Source: Acidobacteriota bacterium
GTDB taxonomy: Bacteria > Acidobacteriota > Terriglobia > Terriglobales > Acidobacteriaceae
DNA length: 30,603 bases
NCBI GenBank assembly: GCA_021802085.1
Contig: JAKAAZ010000007.1
Span: 1 to 30,603 of the forward strand
Reading direction: 5' to 3'
The translations under genes and the position numbers were made by a program. The notes under the pieces are model-generated. The model was not told the DNA's origin and did no database searches. It saw nothing but the letters and a program-made list of their open reading frames with translations. Positions 24,237-30,603 of this stretch are shown here, piece after piece (the first letter of the stretch is position 1; each line of letters begins with the position of its first letter).

Positions 24237-24947
24237 ATGCCCGTGAAAAGTCAGCTTCGCGCCGCTAAATCTCAGGTGACCGCGCCATCGAAACAGGCGG
24301 AGAAGATGCGCTACCTGCGCACGCTGATTTGTGGCGACAAACACGAGCGCGCGGCGCGGCAACAGGGTGCAACGGCAATTGCCGGCGTGGATGAAGTCGG
24401 ACGCGGAGCTTTGTTTGGTCCGGTGGTTGCGGCGGCCGTGATTCTTCCGGAGAAGACGCGTATCCGCGGCGTGCGCGACTCCAAGCAGTTGATGCCAGAG
24501 GAACGCGAGCGCCTGGACGGCATCATTCGCAAACGAGCGATTGCCGTTGCTGTTGGTTTTGCGGATGCGGCCACCATCGACGCCATCAATATTCGCCGCG
24601 CGTCGCATCAGGCCATGCTGGCGGCCATCGCGCAGCTATTGCCGCAGCCGGATTTTCTGTTGATCGACGCCGAGCGGCTCGACACGCCGTGTTTGCAGCA
24701 GGCCATCATCTACGGCGACTCGATCAGCATCTCGATTGCCGCCGCGTCCATCGTCGCCAAGGTCTATCGCGATGCGTGGATGTGCCGCTATCACGAGGAA
24801 TATCCGCAGTATGGGCTGGCCTCGCACAAGGGCTACGGCACCGAGGAGCATCTGCGCGCGCTGGCCGAGCATGGACCGTGCCCGCTGCATCGCGCCACCT
24901 TCGAACCTGTGCGGAGAGTGATTGAAGGACGCATAACTATCTTGTAG
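24237..24947 (+). CDS. rnhB: Ribonuclease HII
   Basis: A 236-residue RNase HII, which removes ribonucleotides and RNA primers from DNA. The DEVGRG motif places the first catalytic Asp-Glu at residues 52-53; D144 (LLIDAERL) and the later segment SISIAAASIVAKVYRD, with its metal-site aspartate, complete the set. KGYGTEEHLRAL and HRATFEPVR are family C-terminal motifs. The ATG at 24237 has no ribosome-binding site; an in-frame ATG at 24306 is preceded by GGCGGAGAAG and would remove a 23-residue lysine/glutamine-rich leader, so the true start may be there. Its position after rplS is a common bacterial order, here separated by the glycosidase gene, and it converges on an orphan gene. Confidence 0.92.
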   Translation: MPVKSQLRAAKSQVTAPSKQAEKMRYLRTLICGDKHERAARQQGATAIAGVDEVGRGALFGPVVAAAVILPEKTRIRGVRDSKQLMPEERERLDGIIRKRAIAVAVGFADAATIDAINIRRASHQAMLAAIAQLLPQPDFLLIDAERLDTPCLQQAIIYGDSISISIAAASIVAKVYRDAWMCRYHEEYPQYGLASHKGYGTEEHLRALAEHGPCPLHRATFEPVRRVIEGRITIL

Positions 24948-24982
24948 CTCGATGTTCTACCTATTTCACCGTTCAGAATTTT

Positions 24983-25837
24983 TTATGGTCGATAGATCGT
25001 TGGCTTCGGAACGAGAATGCTGGAGGGTGGCTTGATGTTATAGTGTACTTTCATAAATTCCCGCAGTTGCTCTTTATTCCGCTCAAAGTTCCCACGCATC
25101 CGAATGAGCGTTTCGTCGAATTGCAGACGGCTCTGGTAGTCACCATAGAGCGTTTGTTCCATTGTGAAACATGTCAACAGCAGTGAGAACAGAGACAATG
25201 CCCAGCTACGTTCTTCAACGCCGCCGGAATAATTCAATCTGAATTCCACATGTTTATCCGACTTGACAATGACGCATCGTTCACATATCGCGTTTATTGT
25301 TGCGTGTGAACCAATCTCCGACAATTGCCCCCACGATTCATGCAATTCATCCAGACCCTTGAAAATTCCTTCCTTCTTTTGCCGTTCAAAGGCATCCTTA
25401 AAAGCTTCGAGAGCCTTCTTGTCATCGTTCTTACTGAGCCATATTTTCTGAAGTTTTACGTCCCGAAGCATCGCATGAGCATGTGCCACGGATTCAATAG
25501 CATCCCGCATAATTGAGCGCGCTTCGGCCATACAACTTGAAAAAGCCAACTCAATGCTGATACGAATTTTGGCGTGTGCGTTGTGGTAAAGAAGCAACGG
25601 GAACATCTGCTCAACGTCACAGGCTGGTTTCATAATTTCAAAGTCTCGGTACCATATTTGATCGAGCCCTATGTAATATTTCCACATGCCGGAGAATCGT
25701 TGGATGCTGGCAAAGAAGTTGCTTCGTTTTGTTTTGTAATACTCCCTGTACTCATCGGGGATATTTTGCGATTCGAACGGAACGAGCAAATCGCTTTCTT
25801 GTGGTGTGCGATTCTGAGGTGCTGGTGTGGCGTCCAT
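24983..25837 (-). CDS. Hypothetical protein, AT-rich orphan gene
   Basis: A 284-residue soluble, mostly helical protein that I do not recognise. ATG at 25837 has a strong ribosome-binding site (AAGGAG, six bases upstream), so it is very likely real. It has no signal peptide or membrane segment. The central part (about 95-150) is a helical bundle with AEARSIMRDAIESVAHAHAM, a pattern reminiscent of DUF5677-type and similar helical proteins common in mobile or defence islands, but this is a weak resemblance. Base composition is clearly more AT-rich than the surrounding genes and codon use differs, which suggests recent transfer. It sits alone between rnhB (convergent) and the msr operon (same strand, 111 bases upstream). 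Confidence 0.65.
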   Translation of the reverse strand: MDATPAPQNRTPQESDLLVPFESQNIPDEYREYYKTKRSNFFASIQRFSGMWKYYIGLDQIWYRDFEIMKPACDVEQMFPLLLYHNAHAKIRISIELAFSSCMAEARSIMRDAIESVAHAHAMLRDVKLQKIWLSKNDDKKALEAFKDAFERQKKEGIFKGLDELHESWGQLSEIGSHATINAICERCVIVKSDKHVEFRLNYSGGVEERSWALSLFSLLLTCFTMEQTLYGDYQSRLQFDETLIRMRGNFERNKEQLREFMKVHYNIKPPSSILVPKPTIYRP

Positions 25838-25948
25838 AATATCTCCTTGTCTTGCTCAAATGCTGGATCGGTATAGGAACCCAGGTTATCGATTATGTTA
25901 CGAGCGGCTCTATTTTGCGGCGGCGATCCTCAATTGAGCGGAAATTCG

Positions 25949-26572
25949 CTAAACGGCGACGGCGACCTTTTTCCTGCGCGCGGCTTCTTTCGCGGACCAT
26001 AGCGCGCGCGCCAGCAGCAGCACGGCGAGCACGACCGTTACTTTCCACGGAGTGCGCACGCCCGTCTTCACAATCCACCAGTAATGGATCACGCCGGCCG
26101 TCGCCGCGACATAGGCCAGACGGTGCAGCATCGTCCAGCGCTTGCCGCCCAGTTTGCGAATCGACCAGGTGGTGGATGTCGCGGCCAGCAGGAACAGACA
26201 CGTCCAGCCCAACATCCCCATGGTGATGAAGGGCCGCTTGGAGATGTCGTGCACCATGGCATGCGCATCGAAGTTGGAGTAGAGCCACACCCACGTCGTC
26301 AGGTGCAGCGTTGCATAGAAGAAGGCGAACAGCCCCAGCATGCGCCGAAAGCGGATGAGCCATGCCAGCCGGCGACCCAGCCGTCGCACGGGAGTGATGG
26401 CAAGCGAGATCAACAGAAAATACAGCGTCCAGAACCCGGTGGTGTGGGTGATGGTCGCCACCGGGTCCGGGCCCAGCGTGTTGGTAAATCCCTGGTAGAC
26501 CAGCACCGCCAGCGGAATCAGGCAGGCCGGGAACACGACGAATTTCAGGGCTACGATCGAGCGATTGGACAT
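25949..26572 (-). CDS. msrQ: Heme-binding membrane subunit of methionine-sulfoxide reductase
   Basis: A 207-residue membrane protein with about six helices, of the ferric-reductase-like (YedZ/MsrQ) family. Conserved histidines that bind heme b lie in FYATLHLTTWVW, in MLHRLAYVAA and in GVIHYWW. MsrQ takes electrons from the inner-membrane quinone pool or flavin reductase and hands them to periplasmic MsrP. The gene starts nine bases after the msrP stop on the same strand, so the two are co-transcribed. The C-terminal tail is basic (AKEAARRKK), as expected for the cytoplasmic end. Length matches the family (about 200). Confidence 0.92.
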   Translation of the reverse strand: MSNRSIVALKFVVFPACLIPLAVLVYQGFTNTLGPDPVATITHTTGFWTLYFLLISLAITPVRRLGRRLAWLIRFRRMLGLFAFFYATLHLTTWVWLYSNFDAHAMVHDISKRPFITMGMLGWTCLFLLAATSTTWSIRKLGGKRWTMLHRLAYVAATAGVIHYWWIVKTGVRTPWKVTVVLAVLLLARALWSAKEAARRKKVAVAV

Positions 26573-26581
26573 GCGGGGGGT

Positions 26582-27553
26582 TTAAAAATCCTTGCGGAGA
26601 TCCATTCCTTGATACATGGAAGCCACCTGATCGCCGTAGCCGTTGAACATCAGCGTAGGCTGGCGGGCTTTCCAGAAAGGCGCGCCGATGATGCGCTCAT
26701 ATTTCTGGCTCCAGCGTGGATGGTCGACATTCGGATTCACGTTGGAGTAGAAGCCATACTCGTTCGGCGCGGACTCATTCCAGGTGGTGCGCGGCTGGTT
26801 TTTCACGAAGCGAATCTCTACCAGGGATTTGGCCGACTTGAAGCCATACTTCCACGGCAACACAATGCGCACCGGCGCGCCATCCTGGTTCGGCAATGTC
26901 TGCCCATACAGGCCGAAGGTGAACAGCGTCAGCGGATTCATGGCCTCATCCATGCGCAGGCCTTCGGAATAGGGCCAATGCAGATCCACGGACTTGATCC
27001 ATGGCTCCTCTATCGGATTGTCGAGCGAAAGAAACTGCACATAGCGCGCGGAGCTGAGCGGCTCGCATTGCTGGATGAACTCCGAAAAAGAGTAGCCCAC
27101 CCACGGAATCACCATGCTCCACGCCTCGACGCAGCGATGCCGGTAGACGCGCTCCTCCAGGGGATGAATTTTCATCAGCGCGTCGATGTCGAAGACTTTC
27201 TTCTTTTTCACCTCGCCGTCGACTTTCACGCTCCACGGACTGGTTTTGAGTCGCCAGGCGTTGTGAGACGGATCGCTTTTGTCGGTGCCGAATTCGTAGA
27301 AATTGTTGTAGGTGGTAATGTCCTGGAACGAGGTTGGGGCCACGCCCGTCGTCGAATACTTGCTGGGAATCGTCGCCAGCTTTTCGGTGGCATGCACGGC
27401 TTCGCCGGGAGAAGCGATATCCTTGAGCCGGTCTGCGCCGAACGCAGCTACGCCGAGAGCGGCTGCTCCGGTCATGAACTTGCGGCGGTTCATGTAGTCG
27501 GACTTCGACGTAATCTCCGACGACGGAATGTCAGACGGTTTACGAATCAGCAT
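26582..27553 (-). CDS. msrP: Periplasmic methionine-sulfoxide reductase catalytic subunit
   Basis: A 323-residue molybdoenzyme of the sulfite-oxidase fold. ATG at 27553 follows AAGGGGG by about eight bases; the frame extends to 27748 but without support. A twin-arginine signal (MNRRKFMTGAAALGVAAFGA, residues 21-40) shows export of the folded, cofactor-loaded protein by Tat. The molybdenum ligand is Cys141 in YRHRCVEAWSMVIPWVG, and GAPVRIVLPWKYGFKSAK is the family's closing signature. MsrP reduces methionine sulfoxide in periplasmic proteins, using electrons from MsrQ encoded just downstream. It is often induced by hypochlorous acid or copper in other bacteria; no regulator gene is adjacent here. 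Confidence 0.94.
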   Translation of the reverse strand: MLIRKPSDIPSSEITSKSDYMNRRKFMTGAAALGVAAFGADRLKDIASPGEAVHATEKLATIPSKYSTTGVAPTSFQDITTYNNFYEFGTDKSDPSHNAWRLKTSPWSVKVDGEVKKKKVFDIDALMKIHPLEERVYRHRCVEAWSMVIPWVGYSFSEFIQQCEPLSSARYVQFLSLDNPIEEPWIKSVDLHWPYSEGLRMDEAMNPLTLFTFGLYGQTLPNQDGAPVRIVLPWKYGFKSAKSLVEIRFVKNQPRTTWNESAPNEYGFYSNVNPNVDHPRWSQKYERIIGAPFWKARQPTLMFNGYGDQVASMYQGMDLRKDF

Positions 27554-27803
27554 AGGGCGCCCCCTTACGGCTATTAGACAGAATCTGACAGATGTTTGTC
27601 GCACTATTTTTAGAACGTTTTCATGCAGGTTTTGGATGGTGAACATTTTCGCGTTGGATCGTTGATAGGCAAAAGAGAGGAGGAGTGTGCGCGTTTGCGG
27701 GCAGTCGAAAAGGGAAGCTGGTTGAAATGGCGAATGGGAAGATCGCATGGGGCGGGGACTCCATGCGACGCGATTCTTCCATGTTGGCTCGCAAAGAATT
27801 GCG

Positions 27804-28298
27804 TCAGCTCGCGAAGAGCCCTTCCTGTTCCGTCAAATTGAGCTTGCGCCGTGTGCTGGCATGGATGACAGCCACAATTTCCACGGACTGCAGGGCAGAG
27901 CGTGGGATGAAAATCCGCTGCGTGTTGGATCGCAGATCGGGCGGAGTGAACTGAATGCCTTCCGGCTCGAGCAGTGAAAGATCGTTGCTGGCCAGGCCTT
28001 CCAGTTCGTCGCCATCCCTCATCCGCAGACGAATCCACAGGCCGGGGGTGCGAGGACGCGAGCTAAAATTGCGTCGAACCAGCCGCTCCGGGTCGGTTGA
28101 GTCTCCTGTGGAAAATTCCCGCACGAAGCACATCATCTTCACATCCCGCAGCGTCATGGCAAGAACTTTGCCGGTCATGTCCAGCAACTCCAACTGGCCG
28201 TCGTGGGCAAAGCCCTGGGGATCGACATAGCCGGAATGCCAGTCGCGGCTGAACTTCCGCACAATTACTTTTTTCCGACTCGATCCTGAAACGGCCAC
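27804..28298 (-). CDS. Conserved-looking hypothetical protein with two similar beta domains
   Basis: A 164-residue cytosolic protein. I choose GTG at 28298 because GAGGAG lies six bases upstream; the frame is also open to GTG 28331. It appears to be two related beta-rich halves: KVIVRKFSRDWHSGYVDPQG with LELLDMTGKVLAMTLRDVKM, then LWIRLRMRDGDELEGLASND with the closing segment RIFIPRSALQSVEIVAVI. Each half pairs a 'request to modify' type strand (DGDELEG) with a terminal strand at a Pro-Arg-Ser motif, as in small PilZ-like or Sm-like barrels of signalling proteins. No ligand motif (such as RxxxR of PilZ) is obvious. It stands alone with a divergent start from the nucleotidyltransferase gene. 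Function unknown. Confidence 0.7.
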   Translation of the reverse strand: MAVSGSSRKKVIVRKFSRDWHSGYVDPQGFAHDGQLELLDMTGKVLAMTLRDVKMMCFVREFSTGDSTDPERLVRRNFSSRPRTPGLWIRLRMRDGDELEGLASNDLSLLEPEGIQFTPPDLRSNTQRIFIPRSALQSVEIVAVIHASTRRKLNLTEQEGLFAS

Positions 28299-28417
28299 TT
28301 CGTGCTCCTCAAGCCAACGCGCCAACGACACAGCGTAAAACTACATAATCGGAACTTCGCACTCGCGAGGATTGTCGCATGAAGCGCGACGGATGCCATG
28401 CGAATTGTGCAATCTGC

Positions 28418-28447
28418 TTGGAGAAACCCTCTCCAATGTGGTATTAT
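28418..28447 (+). promoter_or_regulatory. Possible promoter of the nucleotidyltransferase gene
   Basis: TTGGAG (28418-28423) and TATTAT (28442-28447) are 18 bases apart in an AT-rich patch about 100 bases before the start codon. GGAGA and TCTCC (28420-28434) form a short inverted repeat inside the spacer. A plausible sigma-70-type promoter, moderate support. Confidence 0.35.
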
Positions 28448-28545
28448 AGAACATTGTGTGCACGACATCGTCGCCCACATCTAATTGAAAATACAGGGCT
28501 TAGTGGCTCGAGTGAGAGGCTGCTGGCCGAGGCGCAAAACTGGGC

Positions 28546-30531
28546 ATGCCCGATTATATCCAACTGCTCGAATCCAAGCTTTCTCCGAACGAAAAACAAG
28601 CTTTAAACGCCATGACCGACGTGGCCCGGGCCAGAAAAATCACCGTTTTTCTTACCGGCGGGGCGGTCCGAGACATCGTCAGCGGCGCATCCGTGCGCGA
28701 CCTGGACATTACGGTCCAGGGCAACCCGTTGAAATTCAGGAAAGACCTGGAACGCGCCGGTTTCTCCATCACCGGCGAGCAGGAGCCCTCGCAGACACTG
28801 TATCTGCGGTTTGGCAAGCAGGCGCGCATGGAAATCTCCGCCGCCCGAACGGAGACCTTTCCCAAGCCGGCTCACCCGGAATACGCTCCGGCCGGCATCC
28901 TGGACGATCTACGCCGCCGCGACTTTACCGCGAATGCCATGGCGCTGTCGCTGAACGAAGGCTCGTGGGGCCTCCTGCTCGATCCGTTGAACGGAAGCGC
29001 CGACATTTCTTCGCGGCATCTGCGGCTGGTCAGCAATTACGGATTCCTGGAGGATCCGATTCGACTAGTACGCGCCGTCCGCCTCATGTCCCGCACTGGC
29101 TGGGACATGGAAGAGCGCACCAAGGCGCGCTACGACAATGCCAAGGCCGAAGGTGTGATCGGCGCCATTACCGCTGTGCAGCGCGGCTATGAGCTAGAGG
29201 AAATTGGCTACGAAGAAGAACCGGTGCAGGTGCTGAAGGCGCTCGAATCGGAAGGCTGGATGGAACATCTATCGCCGGCCTGGAACAGCCGTTCCGCCGA
29301 CGTGCAGGGGCTGGAGCGGCTGCATGAACGCTTTGTGCAGTTGTTGATGGCGGGACTGCATCCCGACCCGTCCGCAGCCCAGTTTCGCCTGTTGACGGCG
29401 AAGCTGTCGCCAGCCCAGTTCGCTTCCCTGAAGAAGATGTTTGTCCGCAGCGATCTGATTGCGGAAGTGAATGCGCTGGATGCGGATGCCAAGCATGTTC
29501 TGCAGAAGATGACGGCGAAGGATGCCGCCAAGCCTTCACAGCTATGGAAGTTGCTGCACAGCATGAAACCGGAAGCGGTGCTGTGGCTGTTCTTCACCAA
29601 TAAGACCGCCGCGGTTCAAAACAAGTTCGAGAACTTCTTCACCAAATGGCCCGAGGCACGCCAGAAGATTCCCAATGCAATTTTGCAGGACATGCGGATC
29701 GTTCCCGAGGTCGAGGGGTATGAGGAGTTGCTGGACAAGCTGACGTTCGCGTTTATGGATGGCGAGTTGCCGACGGAGGAGACGATCCGGAAATTCGCGG
29801 AGCCGTATTCTCCTCCCGCGCCCCCGCCGCTGGTGATCGTACGCCGCAGCCGCACCGTGAAACGCGTCACCGAACCGAAGGGATCGAAGACGAAGGCGAG
29901 AAAAGCGGCGAAAAACGCGCTTGCCGAGCAGGGCGCGGATTTGAGTCTGGCAGCATCGGGCGACGTGACTGCTTCCGCTCCGGAGATTGCGGAGGAAACT
30001 ACGATTGCGCCGAAACCCGTTGCAGGAAAATCTAGTGCCGGGAAAGCGGCAGCCGCCAAGCCCGCGGCGAAGACAGCTGCCCCACCCGCGAAAGCAGTTG
30101 CGGAATCCGCTCCCGTGAAAAAGGCTGAGAAGCCCGCCAAGATTTCCAGGCACGGCAAAGCGCCCGCGGCGCAGCCTGTCAAAGGCAAGGCGGAGAAAGC
30201 CAAATCTGGAGCGGCCGGCAAGGTTTCGCATCCCAGTGGTGGAAAGGCCACAGCGAAACCCAGCGGCAAAGGAGGCAGCAAGCCCGCGCCGAAGCTGAAA
30301 GGGAAGGCGCAGAAGGCAGCCATCGTAGCCAAGGCGCATGGGAAGGCATCCGCCGGGACCGCACATCGGCCGATCGCGAAAGCATCCTTGAAGCCCAAGG
30401 CAGCCGTCAAGCCAACCGTGAAAAAAGCTGGCGCGTCCGCGATGAAGAAGAGTGCCGAGTCCGTCAGTCGCCCGACGAAACCTTCAAAACCAGCGGTGAA
30501 ATCCAAGCCGAAGAAAAAATCCGGCAAGTAG
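28546..30531 (+). CDS. CCA-adding-enzyme-like nucleotidyltransferase with long histone H1-like tail
   Basis: A 661-residue protein. Residues about 30-200 are the class II nucleotidyltransferase head of CCA-adding enzymes and bacterial poly(A) polymerases: LTGGAVRD (GG at 38-39), the metal-binding DLD (D52, D54) in VRDLDITVQG, LRRRDFTANAMAL for nucleotide selection, and EDPIRLVRAVRL in the neck. About 200-425 is a helical body. Residues 432-661 (bases 29839-30528) form a low-complexity tail almost entirely of K, A, P, S, G and T, with repeated AKPAAK/KPA-type units, strongly basic and like histone H1 or AlgP. It probably maintains tRNA 3' ends or adds tails to RNA, with the tail binding nucleic acid; this is inferred. 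The body lacks an obvious HD domain. The start ATG has only a weak upstream GAGG. Confidence 0.85.
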   Translation: MPDYIQLLESKLSPNEKQALNAMTDVARARKITVFLTGGAVRDIVSGASVRDLDITVQGNPLKFRKDLERAGFSITGEQEPSQTLYLRFGKQARMEISAARTETFPKPAHPEYAPAGILDDLRRRDFTANAMALSLNEGSWGLLLDPLNGSADISSRHLRLVSNYGFLEDPIRLVRAVRLMSRTGWDMEERTKARYDNAKAEGVIGAITAVQRGYELEEIGYEEEPVQVLKALESEGWMEHLSPAWNSRSADVQGLERLHERFVQLLMAGLHPDPSAAQFRLLTAKLSPAQFASLKKMFVRSDLIAEVNALDADAKHVLQKMTAKDAAKPSQLWKLLHSMKPEAVLWLFFTNKTAAVQNKFENFFTKWPEARQKIPNAILQDMRIVPEVEGYEELLDKLTFAFMDGELPTEETIRKFAEPYSPPAPPPLVIVRRSRTVKRVTEPKGSKTKARKAAKNALAEQGADLSLAASGDVTASAPEIAEETTIAPKPVAGKSSAGKAAAAKPAAKTAAPPAKAVAESAPVKKAEKPAKISRHGKAPAAQPVKGKAEKAKSGAAGKVSHPSGGKATAKPSGKGGSKPAPKLKGKAQKAAIVAKAHGKASAGTAHRPIAKASLKPKAAVKPTVKKAGASAMKKSAESVSRPTKPSKPAVKSKPKKKSGK

Positions 30532-30603
30532 CGGCGGCGAGCCGCCATCGCCGTGCTCCACGTTGCAGCGCGGTCGCGGCGGTGGACTCAATCGCCGCTG
30601 CCA

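Noticed and set aside
26084..27577. Plus-strand frame of 497 codons
   Set aside because: Antisense to msrP and msrQ, both of which are certain.
30533..30546. GGCGGC-GA-GCCGCC hairpin after the last gene as terminator
   Set aside because: The loop is only two bases and no T-run follows.
29616..30548. Minus-strand frame of 310 codons rich in F, A and G
   Set aside because: It mirrors the low-complexity KAP tail of the nucleotidyltransferase gene.
1..30603. CRISPR arrays, tRNA or rRNA genes, riboswitches, phage or replication-origin signals
   Set aside because: No regularly spaced repeats, cloverleaf-like segments or conserved aptamer patterns were recognised on reading both strands; a covariance-model scan was not possible.

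Overview
The window looks like chromosomal DNA of an acidobacterium (Acidobacteriota, Terriglobia-like). This is inferred from GC-rich coding DNA, three tandem secreted proteins resembling the 'VWFA-related Acidobacterial' family, and a ribosomal/tRNA-modification cluster (rpsP, khpA, rimM, trmD, rplS, rnhB). No database search was possible, so the species is not assigned.

Layout. 1-72: the N-terminus of an IS1595-like transposase running off the left edge. 184-3893 (minus strand): a TonB-type energy transducer, an M48-peptidase-like protein that has lost its catalytic motif, and a small outer-membrane beta-barrel, closed by a strong terminator. 3894-4539: a non-coding gap of lower GC. 4540-5532: galE, a UDP-glucose 4-epimerase. 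5745-8739: three tandem secreted VWA-like paralogues ending in a terminator. 8815-10089 (minus): an ArsB/NhaD-like permease. 10243-13784: a zinc alcohol dehydrogenase overlapping an SDR oxidoreductase, then a secreted metallo-beta-lactamase-fold hydrolase and a MmcQ/YjbR protein.

14022-21756 is the ribosomal cluster rpsP-khpA-rimM-//-trmD-rplS. It is interrupted between rimM and trmD by a broken gamma-glutamyltransferase gene (minus strand), a citramalate-synthase-like gene and a thioredoxin-like gene. Between trmD and rplS lies a decayed piece of a PAS-type sensor kinase. 22091-24160 is a secreted GH105-like glycosidase with an extra C-terminal domain. rnhB follows. 24983-25837 is an AT-richer orphan gene, probably acquired. 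25949-27553 (minus) is the msrP-msrQ operon for repair of oxidised methionine in envelope proteins. 27804-28298 is an unrecognised protein. The window ends with a CCA-adding-enzyme-like nucleotidyltransferase carrying a tail of about 230 residues resembling histone H1 in composition.

The most notable items are: the nucleotidyltransferase with the H1-like tail; the gamma-glutamyltransferase frameshift explained exactly by duplication of a 4-bp unit just after the catalytic threonine; three VWA paralogues with eroded metal-binding motifs; the inactive M48 relative beside tonB; and decay or insertion scars inside the ribosomal cluster. I did not find a convincing new defence system, CRISPR array, tRNA or rRNA.
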